The notes: generated by a model not told the origin, from the sequence alone. A stretch of 22,661 bases of DNA from an uncultured bacterium (GCA_905215055.1 CAJMOH010000044.1:1-22661), one strand, 5' to 3'. Shown: positions 14,413-21,718, numbered from the stretch's first letter. Program-made: numbers and translations.

Positions 14413-15591
14413 ATGGCAAACGAATTGTCCCTGAAATACGGCTGCAACCCCAACCAAAAGCCCTCCCGCGTCTTCATGAGGGACGGCGGGGAGCTGCCCG
14501 TCACCGTCTTAAACGGCAAGCCCGGCTACATCAATTTTCTGGATGCCCTGAACAGCTGGCAGCTGGTAAAGGAGCTGAAGGAGGCCACCGGCCTGCCCGC
14601 CGCCGCCTCTTTCAAGCACGTCAGCCCCGCGGGGGCCGCCGTGTATGTGCCCCTTTCCGACACCCTGAAGAGAATCTACTTTGTGGACGATCTGGAGCTT
14701 TCCCCCTTGGCCAGCGCCTATGCCGCCGCCCGGGGCGCGGACCGCATGTCCTCCTACGGGGACTGGGCCGCCCTTTCTGATGTGTGCGACAGGGAAACCG
14801 CTCTGCTCCTGAAGCGGGAGGTGTCCGACGGCGTCATCGCCCCCGGCTATACCGACGAAGCTTTGGAGATCTTAAAGCAAAAGCGCAAGGGCGGCTACAA
14901 CGTGGTCCAGATCGATCCCGATTATAAGCCCGATCCCATTGAGCGCAAGGACGTGTTCGGCGTCACCTTCGAGCAGGGGAGAAACGAGCTGAAGATCGAC
15001 GAGAGCCTGCTGAAGAACCTGCCCACCCAGAATAAGACCCTCACCCCCGAGGCCAAGCGGGATTTGATTGTCTCTCTCATCACCCTGAAGTACACCCAGT
15101 CCAACTCTGTGTGCTATGTGAAAAACGGCCAGGCCATCGGCGTGGGCGCCGGCCAGCAGAGCCGGGTCCACTGCACCCGCTTGGCGGGCAACAAGGCGGA
15201 TAACTGGTATCTGCGTCAGTGTCCCAAGGTGCTGGAGCTTCCCTTTAAGCCGGGCATCCGCCGGGCCGACCGGGACAACACCATTGATGTGTACATCGGC
15301 GACGAGTGCATGGACGTGCTGGCCGAGGGAGCCTGGCAGCAGTTCTTCACGGAAAAGCCGGAGGAGTTCACCCGGGAAGAGCGCCGGCAGTGGCTCTCCG
15401 GCATGACCGGCGTGGCCCTGGGGTCCGACGCCTTCTTCCCCTTTGGGGACAACATTGAGCGTGCCCACAAGTCCGGCGTGGAGTTTATCGCCCAGCCCGG
15501 CGGCTCCATCCGAGACGACAACGTCATTGAGACCTGCGACAAATACGGAATTGCTATGGCCTTTACCGGCATCCGTTTGTTCCACCACTGA
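14413..15591 (+). CDS. purH: AICAR formyltransferase (stand-alone PurH transformylase domain)
   Basis: This 392-residue protein corresponds to the AICAR transformylase part of PurH, without the N-terminal MGS-like IMP cyclohydrolase domain of the usual protein of about 510 residues. Catalytic-region landmarks are AASFKHVSPAGAAVYVP (the KH pair), SNSVCYVKNGQAIGVGAGQQSRVHCTR in part, and the C-terminal QPGGSIRDDNVIETCDKYG. It formylates AICAR to FAICAR with 10-formyl-THF. The start has AAAGGATG upstream. It is adjacent to the PurO-like cyclohydrolase, so the two genes together replace bifunctional PurH. It is a full-length member of the stand-alone clostridial subtype, not a truncated gene. Confidence 0.95.
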   Translation: MANELSLKYGCNPNQKPSRVFMRDGGELPVTVLNGKPGYINFLDALNSWQLVKELKEATGLPAAASFKHVSPAGAAVYVPLSDTLKRIYFVDDLELSPLASAYAAARGADRMSSYGDWAALSDVCDRETALLLKREVSDGVIAPGYTDEALEILKQKRKGGYNVVQIDPDYKPDPIERKDVFGVTFEQGRNELKIDESLLKNLPTQNKTLTPEAKRDLIVSLITLKYTQSNSVCYVKNGQAIGVGAGQQSRVHCTRLAGNKADNWYLRQCPKVLELPFKPGIRRADRDNTIDVYIGDECMDVLAEGAWQQFFTEKPEEFTREERRQWLSGMTGVALGSDAFFPFGDNIERAHKSGVEFIAQPGGSIRDDNVIETCDKYGIAMAFTGIRLFHH

Positions 15592-15621
15592 TTTTCCACC
15601 GGAGGAAGGGGGGCAAAGCCC

Positions 15622-16071
15622 ATGCGGAAAGCGGTTTTTTGGGGGTTCCTGGGTACTTTGGCAGAGCCTGCTTCCCAAGACGGCGGCCCAATGGATCCTG
15701 GTCAGTACCGGGTTTATCCAGATGCGGCGGCAACCTTGGCCCTGTGTGCCTATAAGGGCTTTCAAAATTATTTGTTGGCCGAGGGTTTCCCTCATATAAC
15801 AGGGCTGCTGCCCAAGCTGTATTTGGAAGGCTTTTTCCTGAACCGGGTGGTGTCCGGCCGGGTTGAGCTGGCGGGCAGCTATGGAGAGGGGATGTACCGC
15901 CGGGCGGAATTGGCCGCTCACTTTCCCGGCATGATCTGGATGGTCAGCGGAGACCCCAAGGAGCTGGCCGGCGCCAAGGCCGCAGGCTGGCACACCATTC
16001 AGGTTCATCGGAGGGACGGGCAGGCGGACTTCACCTGTTCCACCCTGACAGACGTGTGGCGGCTGTTGTAA
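15622..16071 (+). CDS. HAD-like protein lacking catalytic aspartates
   Basis: This 149-residue protein looks like a small HAD-superfamily phosphatase (HisB/GmhB-like). The N-terminal AVFWGFLGTL aligns with the motif-I pattern AVFFDFDGTL, but both aspartates are replaced (Gly8 and Leu10). Near the C-terminus MVSGDPKELAGAKAAGWHTIQV matches the motif-IV region VGDxxxDIxGAKAAGxxTI, with only the first Asp kept. It is therefore probably a non-catalytic relative, perhaps a binding or regulatory protein. It has a good ribosome binding site (GGAGGAAGG) and sits in frame between purH and purD with gaps of about 30 nt, so it is a real operon member. Its role in purine metabolism is unknown. Confidence 0.65.
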   Translation: MRKAVFWGFLGTLAEPASQDGGPMDPGQYRVYPDAAATLALCAYKGFQNYLLAEGFPHITGLLPKLYLEGFFLNRVVSGRVELAGSYGEGMYRRAELAAHFPGMIWMVSGDPKELAGAKAAGWHTIQVHRRDGQADFTCSTLTDVWRLL

Positions 16072-16099
16072 AGATATCAGGCAGAAAGGAACGATTTCC

Positions 16100-17371
16100 A
16101 TGAAGATATTAGTGATCGGCAGCGGCGGACGGGAGCATGCCATTGTCCGCAAGCTGAAGGAAAGCCCTCTGGTGGAGGCCCTGTACTGCGCCCCGGGCAA
16201 CGGGGGCATCAGCCGGGACGCGGAGTGCTTTTCGGTAAGCGCTATGGACAAGGAGGGCATGCTGGCTCTTGCCAAGGAGAAGCAGGTGGATCTGGTGTTC
16301 GTGGCCCCGGACGACCCCCTGGCCGCGGGCATGGTGGATTTCCTGGAGGCCGCGGGCATCCCCTGCTTTGGCCCCAACGCCGCTGCCGCCCAGATTGAGG
16401 CCAGCAAGGTGTTTTCCAAAAACCTGATGAAGAAGTACGGCATTCCCACCGCGGGGTATGAGGTCTTTGCCGACCCTGCCGCCGCCTTGGACTATATCAA
16501 GGCACAGGGGACCTATCCGGCTGTCATCAAGGCCGACGGTCTGGCTCTGGGCAAGGGGGTCATCATCGCCCAGAATGAGGAGGAGGCCAAGACCGCTCTC
16601 CATTCCATTATGGAGGATAAGATTTTCGGGGAAAGCGGCGCCCATGTGGTGGTGGAGGAATTCCTCACCGGCCCGGAGGTGTCCGTGCTGGCCTTTACCG
16701 ACGGCAAGACCCTGGTTCCCATGGTGTCCTCTATGGACCACAAGCGGGCCTATGATGGGGACAAAGGTCCCAATACCGGGGGGATGGGGACCATCAGCCC
16801 CAATCCCTTCTTCACCGATGAGACGGCTCAGGAGTGCATGGAAAAGATTTTTCTCCCCACCATGAAGGCCATGAATGCCGAGGGCCGGCCCTTTAAGGGC
16901 TGCTTGTACTTCGGCTTGATGCTTACCCCCAACGGTCCCAAGGTGATTGAGTACAACTCCCGCTTTGGCGATCCGGAGACTCAGGTGGTGCTGCCCCGCT
17001 TAAAGACCGACTTCGCCCGGATTGTCCAGGCGGTGGCCCAGGAGCGGCTGGCGGAGGTGGACATTCAGTGGGACCAGCGGGCCTGCGCCTGTGTGGTGAT
17101 GGCCAGCGGCGGCTATCCCGGCAGCTATCCCAAGGGATTGGAGATTCACGGCCTGGATGCAAACGGCCAGGCTGAGGGCGTCACCGTCTATCACGCCGGC
17201 ACCAGGCTGGAGGACGGCAGGTTCCTGACAAACGGCGGCCGGGTGCTGGGCGTCACCGCCTTGGGAGACACCCTGGAGGAAGCTCTTTCCAGGGCTTACG
17301 CCGGTGTGGAAAAAATCTCCTTCGAGGGCGCCATGTACCGCAGGGATATTGGCCGGACTTGCGGAAAGTAA
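16100..17371 (+). CDS. purD: Phosphoribosylamine-glycine ligase (GAR synthetase)
   Basis: This is a 423-residue PurD, an ATP-grasp enzyme joining glycine to phosphoribosylamine. The N-terminal MKILVIGSGGREHAIVRKL and APGNGGI are diagnostic. The ATP-grasp centre shows PAVIKADGLALGKGVIIA and VVVEEFLTGPEVSVLAFTDG. The late YFGLMLTPNGPKVIEYNSRF and GDPETQVVLPRL hold the metal-binding Glu and Asn. The usual PEAPL segment reads PDDPL here. AAAGGA lies upstream of the ATG. It is the last gene of the purine operon, closed by the hairpin at 17428-17462. Confidence 0.98.
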   Translation: MKILVIGSGGREHAIVRKLKESPLVEALYCAPGNGGISRDAECFSVSAMDKEGMLALAKEKQVDLVFVAPDDPLAAGMVDFLEAAGIPCFGPNAAAAQIEASKVFSKNLMKKYGIPTAGYEVFADPAAALDYIKAQGTYPAVIKADGLALGKGVIIAQNEEEAKTALHSIMEDKIFGESGAHVVVEEFLTGPEVSVLAFTDGKTLVPMVSSMDHKRAYDGDKGPNTGGMGTISPNPFFTDETAQECMEKIFLPTMKAMNAEGRPFKGCLYFGLMLTPNGPKVIEYNSRFGDPETQVVLPRLKTDFARIVQAVAQERLAEVDIQWDQRACACVVMASGGYPGSYPKGLEIHGLDANGQAEGVTVYHAGTRLEDGRFLTNGGRVLGVTALGDTLEEALSRAYAGVEKISFEGAMYRRDIGRTCGK

Positions 17372-17427
17372 ACTCTCTGGTTTGTGGCAAGGCTTGTGAA
17401 CGAAAATTAGTGAAATAGACAAAACTG

Positions 17428-17462
17428 AAAGCGCCCCCTTGTGTGAAACTTGGGGGCGCTTT
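17428..17462 (+). terminator. Terminator of the purine operon, overlapping a promoter
   Basis: AAAGCGCCCCC (17428-17438) pairs perfectly with GGGGGCGCTTT (17452-17462), an 11-bp stem with a 13-nt loop. It is followed by an A/T-rich tail rather than a pure T-run. The A-rich left flank is typical of intrinsic terminators. Confidence 0.75.
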
Positions 17463-17467
17463 ATAAT
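17439..17467 (+). promoter_or_regulatory. Promoter embedded in the purD terminator
   Basis: TTGTGT (17439-17444) in the hairpin loop, a 17-nt spacer spanning the right arm, and TATAAT (17462-17467) at its end. It would start transcription near 17474, about 30 nt before the fusion gene's ATG. The minus-10 is consensus and the minus-35 is moderate. Confidence 0.6.
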
Positions 17468-17503
17468 AATACAATCATATTTATAAAACGAGGTGGAATC
17501 TCC

Positions 17504-20035
17504 ATGAAAATCAGTTTTTCTACCCTGGCTTGCCCGGACTTTTCCTGGACTGACATTTACACCATGGCAAAAGACCTGGGCTTTGGCGGCATTGAAATCC
17601 GCGGGCTGGGAGAAGAAATTTTCGCCGTACACGCACGTCCCTTTACCGACGAGCGACTGCCTAAGACCCTAGATAAGCTGCGTTCTCTGGGGCTGGAGAT
17701 CCCCTGCCTGGCGTCTGGCTGCGGCCTGAAATACAAGGAAGATTTTGACAAGAATATCTCAGAGATCACCCAGTACATTGTGCTGGCCAAGAAGCTGGGT
17801 ACACCCTACATCCGTGTGCTGGGCGACCGCTACCCCCAGCCCGAGGGAGAGGTGGACGACAGCTTTGTGGCAGAGGCTCTGAAGCTGCTGGGTACCATTG
17901 CCCAGGGCTTTGGCGTGTGCCTGCTGGTGGAAACCAACGGCGTCTACGCCGATACCAAGCGCCTGCGCGCCCTGCTGGATAAGGTGAACATGCCTTCTGT
18001 GGCGGCCCTGTGGGATATGCACCACCCCTACCGCTACGCCGGGGAGTCCCCCCGGGAGACCGTGCGGAACCTGGGCGGTTTCATCAAATATGTCCATGTA
18101 AAGGACAGTGTTATGGTAGACGGCCGGCCCCAGTACCGGATGATGGGCGAGGGCGACCTGCCCATTCACGAAATGCTGGACGCTCTGGTGGACAGCGGCT
18201 ATGACGGCTACATCTCTCTGGAGTGGGTCAAACGCTGGGCCCAGGAGCTTTCCGACGCCGGCGTGGTGTTCCCTCAGTTTGCCAACTATATGCACGACTA
18301 TTTTGCCGGCCTGTCCATGAAGGAGGGCGAGCTGCAGGACAACCGCTCCCACACCGGCAAGTTTGTCTGGCCCAAGGAGACCCTGATTGACGCCACGTTC
18401 CCCGACGTGCTGGACCGCATGGTCAAGGAGTTTCCCGACCAGATCTGCTTTAAGTACACCGAGCTGGATTACACCCGCACCTATTCGGAATTCCGGGACG
18501 ACGTGGACCAGTTTGCCCGGGCGCTCATTGCCATGGGCGTGAAGAAGGGGGACCATGTGGCGATTTGGGCCACCAATGTACCCCAGTGGTACATCACCTT
18601 CTGGGCGGCTACCAAGATCGGCGCCGTGCTGGTTACGGTGAACACCGCCTATAAAATCCACGAGGCCGAGTACCTGCTGCGCCAGTCCGACACCCACACC
18701 CTGGTGATGATCGACGGCTACAAGGACTCGGATTATGTGGGCATCATCAAGGAGCTTTGCCCTGAGCTGCAGGGCAGCCTGCCCGGCAAGCTTCATTCCA
18801 AGCGGCTGCCCGTGCTGCGGAACGTCATCACCATCGACAGCCACCAAAAGGGCTGCTACACCTGGGAGCACGCCATGGGCCTGGGCGATTCTGTTCCCCC
18901 CACAGAGGTGGAGAACCGCCGCCGCCATGTCCACAAGGACGACGTGTGCAACATGCAGTACACCTCCGGCACTACGGGTTTCCCCAAGGGTGTTATGCTC
19001 ACCCACTACAACGTGGTGAACAACGGCAAGGCCATCGGCGACTGTATGGATCTTTCCACCGCCGACCGGATGATGATCCAGGTGCCCATGTTCCATTGTT
19101 TCGGCATGGTGCTGGCCATGACCGCCTCTATGACTCACGGCGTGTCCATGTACCCCATCACCGCCTTCTCTCCCCGGAAGGGACTGCACTGTATCAACCA
19201 GGAGAAGATCACCGCTTTCCACGGCGTTCCCACCATGTTCATCGCCATGCTGGAGCATGAGAACTTTGAGAAAACCGACTTCTCCTGCATGCGCACCGGC
19301 ATTATGGCCGGCTCTCCCTGCCCGGTGAAGGTGATGCAGGATGTGGTGGACAAGATGCACATGAACGAGATCACCATTGTCTACGGCCAGACGGAATCCT
19401 CTCCCGGCTGCACCCAGAGCCATGTGGACGATTCCCTGGATGTCCGCGTAAACACCGTGGGACGTCCCCTGTTCGGCGTCCAGTGCAAGATTGTGGATCC
19501 CGAGACCTATGAGGACCTGCCCGACGATGTGGACGGCGAGTTCTGCGCCAAGGGCTACAATATTATGAAGGGCTATTACAAGATGCCCGAGGCTACGGCC
19601 GCCGCCATCGATAAGGACGGCTGGCTCCATACCGGCGACCTGGCCCGCCGCACTCCCGACGGCAACTTCAAGATCACCGGCCGTATCAAGGACATGATTA
19701 TCCGCGGTGGCGAGAATATCTACCCCAAGGAAATTGAGGACTTCATCTACACCCATCCCAAGGTTCGGGACGTGCAGGTGATCGGCGTGCCAGACGAGCA
19801 GTACGGCGAGGAGATCATGGCTGTGGTAATCCTGAAGGAAGGGGAGACCTCCTCGGAGGAGGAGATCAAGGATTACGTCCGCACCCATATGGCCAAGCAC
19901 AAGGTGCCTCGGTACGTCTCCTTTGTCAAGGAGTTCCCCATGAACGCCGCGGGCAAGATTTTGAAATACAAGATGCGGGAGGACGCCGTGGAGCTTTTGA
20001 AGCTGCAAAAGGCCGACAGCATTGTGACAGCGTAA
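17504..20035 (+). CDS. Fusion: xylose-isomerase-like TIM barrel plus acyl-CoA synthetase
   Basis: This is an 843-residue two-domain protein. Residues 1-270 form an AP-endonuclease-2/xylose-isomerase-like TIM barrel, a family of sugar or polyol isomerases and epimerases. Its usual metal set is present: Glu143 (LVETNG), Asp171 (LWDMHHP), His198 (YVHVKD) and Glu240 (ISLEWV). After a linker at 270-295, residues 296-840 form a complete AMP-forming acyl-CoA synthetase. It has the P-loop YTSGTTGFPKG at 486-496, YGQTESS at 627-633, GWLHTGDLA at 706-714, the hinge region GRIKDMIIRGGENIYP from 726 and the catalytic Lys818 in NAAGKIL. It resembles medium-chain/ACSF2-type synthetases. Both halves look active. 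ATG 17504 is chosen because GAGGTGG lies 7 nt before it. The substrate is unknown; a dehydrogenase gene follows. Confidence 0.9.
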   Translation: MKISFSTLACPDFSWTDIYTMAKDLGFGGIEIRGLGEEIFAVHARPFTDERLPKTLDKLRSLGLEIPCLASGCGLKYKEDFDKNISEITQYIVLAKKLGTPYIRVLGDRYPQPEGEVDDSFVAEALKLLGTIAQGFGVCLLVETNGVYADTKRLRALLDKVNMPSVAALWDMHHPYRYAGESPRETVRNLGGFIKYVHVKDSVMVDGRPQYRMMGEGDLPIHEMLDALVDSGYDGYISLEWVKRWAQELSDAGVVFPQFANYMHDYFAGLSMKEGELQDNRSHTGKFVWPKETLIDATFPDVLDRMVKEFPDQICFKYTELDYTRTYSEFRDDVDQFARALIAMGVKKGDHVAIWATNVPQWYITFWAATKIGAVLVTVNTAYKIHEAEYLLRQSDTHTLVMIDGYKDSDYVGIIKELCPELQGSLPGKLHSKRLPVLRNVITIDSHQKGCYTWEHAMGLGDSVPPTEVENRRRHVHKDDVCNMQYTSGTTGFPKGVMLTHYNVVNNGKAIGDCMDLSTADRMMIQVPMFHCFGMVLAMTASMTHGVSMYPITAFSPRKGLHCINQEKITAFHGVPTMFIAMLEHENFEKTDFSCMRTGIMAGSPCPVKVMQDVVDKMHMNEITIVYGQTESSPGCTQSHVDDSLDVRVNTVGRPLFGVQCKIVDPETYEDLPDDVDGEFCAKGYNIMKGYYKMPEATAAAIDKDGWLHTGDLARRTPDGNFKITGRIKDMIIRGGENIYPKEIEDFIYTHPKVRDVQVIGVPDEQYGEEIMAVVILKEGETSSEEEIKDYVRTHMAKHKVPRYVSFVKEFPMNAAGKILKYKMREDAVELLKLQKADSIVTA

Positions 20036-20040
20036 CGCAC

Positions 20041-20164
20041 CGCGAAGCGGCCTAATGCCTGGAGTCCGTGGCCGGACGGGGCAAGCTGGCTTTCTGCCTA
20101 TGGCAGAGCCAGTGGCGGCTTGAGAACCCAGGCACTGGGGAAAAGCCATAACGCCGCAGGCGCG
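20041..20164 (+). ncRNA. Candidate structured RNA with a multibranch fold
   Basis: This gene-free segment can fold by nested exact complements. CGCG (20041-20044) pairs with 20161-20164, GCGGC (20047-20051) with GCCGC (20153-20157), and TGCCTGG (20056-20062) with CCAGGCA (20128-20134). Inside the last helix lie two hairpins. One is GTCCG/CGGAC (20064-20077). The other is a long arm at 20082-20122 with stems CAAGC/GCTTG, TGGC/GCCA and TCTGCC/GGCAGA. Together these give a three-way junction. No known riboswitch or RNA family is recognised. It could be a 3' UTR, a regulatory RNA or a repeated extragenic palindrome. The folding was done by eye, without energies. Confidence 0.45.
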
Positions 20165-20173
20165 TAAAAGTTT

Positions 20174-20243
20174 GCGCGTGGCCGCGTAGTACTTCCGCCC
20201 TTGCGGAACGCAAGAAGGCGGCTTGTCCTGCGCGGCCACGCGC
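20174..20243 (+). repeat. Long GC-rich nested inverted repeat
   Basis: A perfect 13-bp arm, GCGCGTGGCCGCG (20174-20186), pairs with 20231-20243. Inside it are CCGCC/GGCGG (20195-20199 / 20217-20221) and CTTGCG/CGCAAG (20200-20205 / 20209-20214) around a GAA loop. The short TTTCCCG that follows makes it a poor intrinsic terminator. It lies between the multibranch element and the minus-10-like TATAAT at 20261-20266. It may be an mRNA 3' end, a REP-type element or part of a larger RNA. Confidence 0.7.
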
Positions 20244-20260
20244 TTTCCCGTTCGTTCCAG

Positions 20261-20266
20261 TATAAT
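20261..20266 (+). promoter_or_regulatory. Possible minus-10 element of the dehydrogenase gene
   Basis: A consensus TATAAT lies 38 nt before the ATG, but no minus-35 hexamer is found 16-18 nt upstream, where the sequence is the right arm of the inverted repeat. It could be activator-dependent, or the gene could be read through from the fusion gene. Confidence 0.35.
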
Positions 20267-20304
20267 AGGCAGAGAGATTCTTGAATCAAGAGAGGAAGTT
20301 GTAT

Positions 20305-21588
20305 ATGAAAGCACCTATAACCTTTGCCATCGCCGGGTTTGGCGACCGGGGCAGCACCTACGCCTCCATGCAGCGGCTGTTTCCCGACAGGATGAAGGTG
20401 GTTGCCGTAGCCGACCTAGACCCCCGCAAGGTGGAGAAGGCCCGCCAGCTCTACGCCATTCCCCGGGAAAACTGCTTTTCCAGCGCCGAGGAAATGCTGG
20501 AGCGGCCCCGCCTGGCCGACGTGATGGTGGTCTCCACCATGGACCGGCAGCATGTGGGCCACGCCATTCCCGCACTGAAAAAGGGCTATCACATCCTGAT
20601 GGAAAAGCCCATTTCCCCAGAGCTTGCCAAATGCAAGGAGATTCTGGAGGTGTCTAAAAACTGTCCCGGCAAGGTCATCGTCTGCCATGTGCTGCGGTAT
20701 ACAGTGTTCTACAATACCCTGAAGGACCTGATTGCCAGCGGCCGCATTGGAGACGTGGTGTCCATCTGCGCCAACGAGAACGTGGGCTATTGGCACCAGG
20801 CCCACTCCTTCGTGCGGGGCAACTGGCGCAACTCCCAGCAGACCAGCCCCATGATCCTGCAAAAGTCCTGCCACGACATGGACATCCTCACCTGGCTGCT
20901 GGGGAAGAGATGCAAATCCGTGTCCTCCATTGGCAGCACCACTCTGTTCAAGCCGTCCATGGCCCCGGAGGGAGCGGCCTTGCGCTGCCTGGACGGCTGC
21001 AAGGCCAAGGACGCCTGCCCCTTTGACGCGGAGAAGATCTATATCACCAGCCCCAAAACAGGCCGGGCCAAGGGGGACAGTTGGATCACTTCGGTGCTCA
21101 GCGTGGAGAACACACTGGAAAGCACCTATCAGGCTTTGCGGGAAGGCCCCTATGGCCGGTGTGTGTACCATTGCGACAACGATGTGGTAGATCACCAGCA
21201 GACCAACCTGCTCATGGAGGACGGCAGCACGGTCAGCTTCACCATGTGCGCCTTCACCGAGGACTGCTACCGCACCTTCAAGGCCATGGGTACCAAGGGT
21301 GAGATCGAGGCGGACATGAAGTCCAACCTGATTCGCGTGCGGGAGTTCGGCAAGGGAGAGGAAACCATCGACGCAGGCAAGCTTTCCAACGACCTGAAGG
21401 GTCACGGCGGCGGGGACAGCGGCATTGTGAAGGACTTTCTGGAGATGCTGCTTACCGGCTCTCAGCCCAACGACCGCACCACCACTCTGGAGCACAGCAT
21501 GGAAAGCCACTTCATCGCCCTGGCAGCGGAGGAAAGCCGCCTCCATGGGGGTCAGGTGGTGGACCTGGAGGAATTTCGAGGAAGATAA
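20305..21588 (+). CDS. Gfo/Idh/MocA family oxidoreductase
   Basis: This is a 427-residue NAD(P)-dependent dehydrogenase of the inositol 2-dehydrogenase/glucose-fructose oxidoreductase family. The Rossmann loop GFGDRG spans 11-16. The acidic residue after strand 2 lies in VAVADLDP, the catalytic EKP is at 100-102, and the family histidine/aspartate site is in KSCHDMDIL (His190, Asp191, Asp193). An unusual segment at 228-238, CLDGCKAKDAC, holds three cysteines and may bind a metal. Substrates are usually sugars, inositols or their derivatives. ATG 20305 is chosen because AGAGG lies 9 nt before it. Being next to a TIM-barrel/acyl-CoA synthetase fusion suggests a shared polyol or sugar-acid pathway, which is inference. 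Confidence 0.92.
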   Translation: MKAPITFAIAGFGDRGSTYASMQRLFPDRMKVVAVADLDPRKVEKARQLYAIPRENCFSSAEEMLERPRLADVMVVSTMDRQHVGHAIPALKKGYHILMEKPISPELAKCKEILEVSKNCPGKVIVCHVLRYTVFYNTLKDLIASGRIGDVVSICANENVGYWHQAHSFVRGNWRNSQQTSPMILQKSCHDMDILTWLLGKRCKSVSSIGSTTLFKPSMAPEGAALRCLDGCKAKDACPFDAEKIYITSPKTGRAKGDSWITSVLSVENTLESTYQALREGPYGRCVYHCDNDVVDHQQTNLLMEDGSTVSFTMCAFTEDCYRTFKAMGTKGEIEADMKSNLIRVREFGKGEETIDAGKLSNDLKGHGGGDSGIVKDFLEMLLTGSQPNDRTTTLEHSMESHFIALAAEESRLHGGQVVDLEEFRGR

Positions 21589-21621
21589 GCTGAGACCGGA
21601 GGGGAGCCTTTTTCAAGAGTG

Positions 21622-21637
21622 CGCGGGCTTCAGAGCC
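21622..21637 (+). repeat. Small hairpin downstream of the dehydrogenase gene
   Basis: CGGGCT and AGCCCG form a 6-bp stem with a TCAG loop, with no T-tract. It precedes the main terminator at 21681 and may contribute to the mRNA 3' end. Confidence 0.35.
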
Positions 21638-21680
21638 CGTCGAGACGGCCCCTGGGCTCTTGCGGCCGCCGCGAATCAAA

Positions 21681-21718
21681 AAGAGCGTCCAAGCCCTTGA
21701 GCCTGGATGCTCTTTTTT
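21681..21718. terminator. Bidirectional terminator between convergent genes
   Basis: An 11-bp stem (21681-21691 with 21704-21714, one G-T pair) is flanked by TTTTTT on the + strand and by AAAAA on the left, which reads as a T-run leftwards. It serves both the rightward dehydrogenase and the leftward DUF2461 gene, which converge here. Confidence 0.85.

Noticed and set aside
14872..16449. A 525-codon minus-strand open frame across purH, the HAD-like gene and purD
   Set aside because: It overlaps three well-supported genes antisense and has no recognisable domain.
20174..20243. T-box-like segment (GCGTGGCCGCG resembles the T-box GGTGGNACCGCG)
   Set aside because: The bases fall inside a perfect palindrome, the rest of the T-box architecture is absent and the downstream gene is not amino-acid related.
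17759..20314. An 851-codon open frame on the minus strand opposite the fusion gene
   Set aside because: It mirrors the codon structure of the real gene in GC-rich DNA, has low-complexity His/Gly/Val-rich composition and matches no family.
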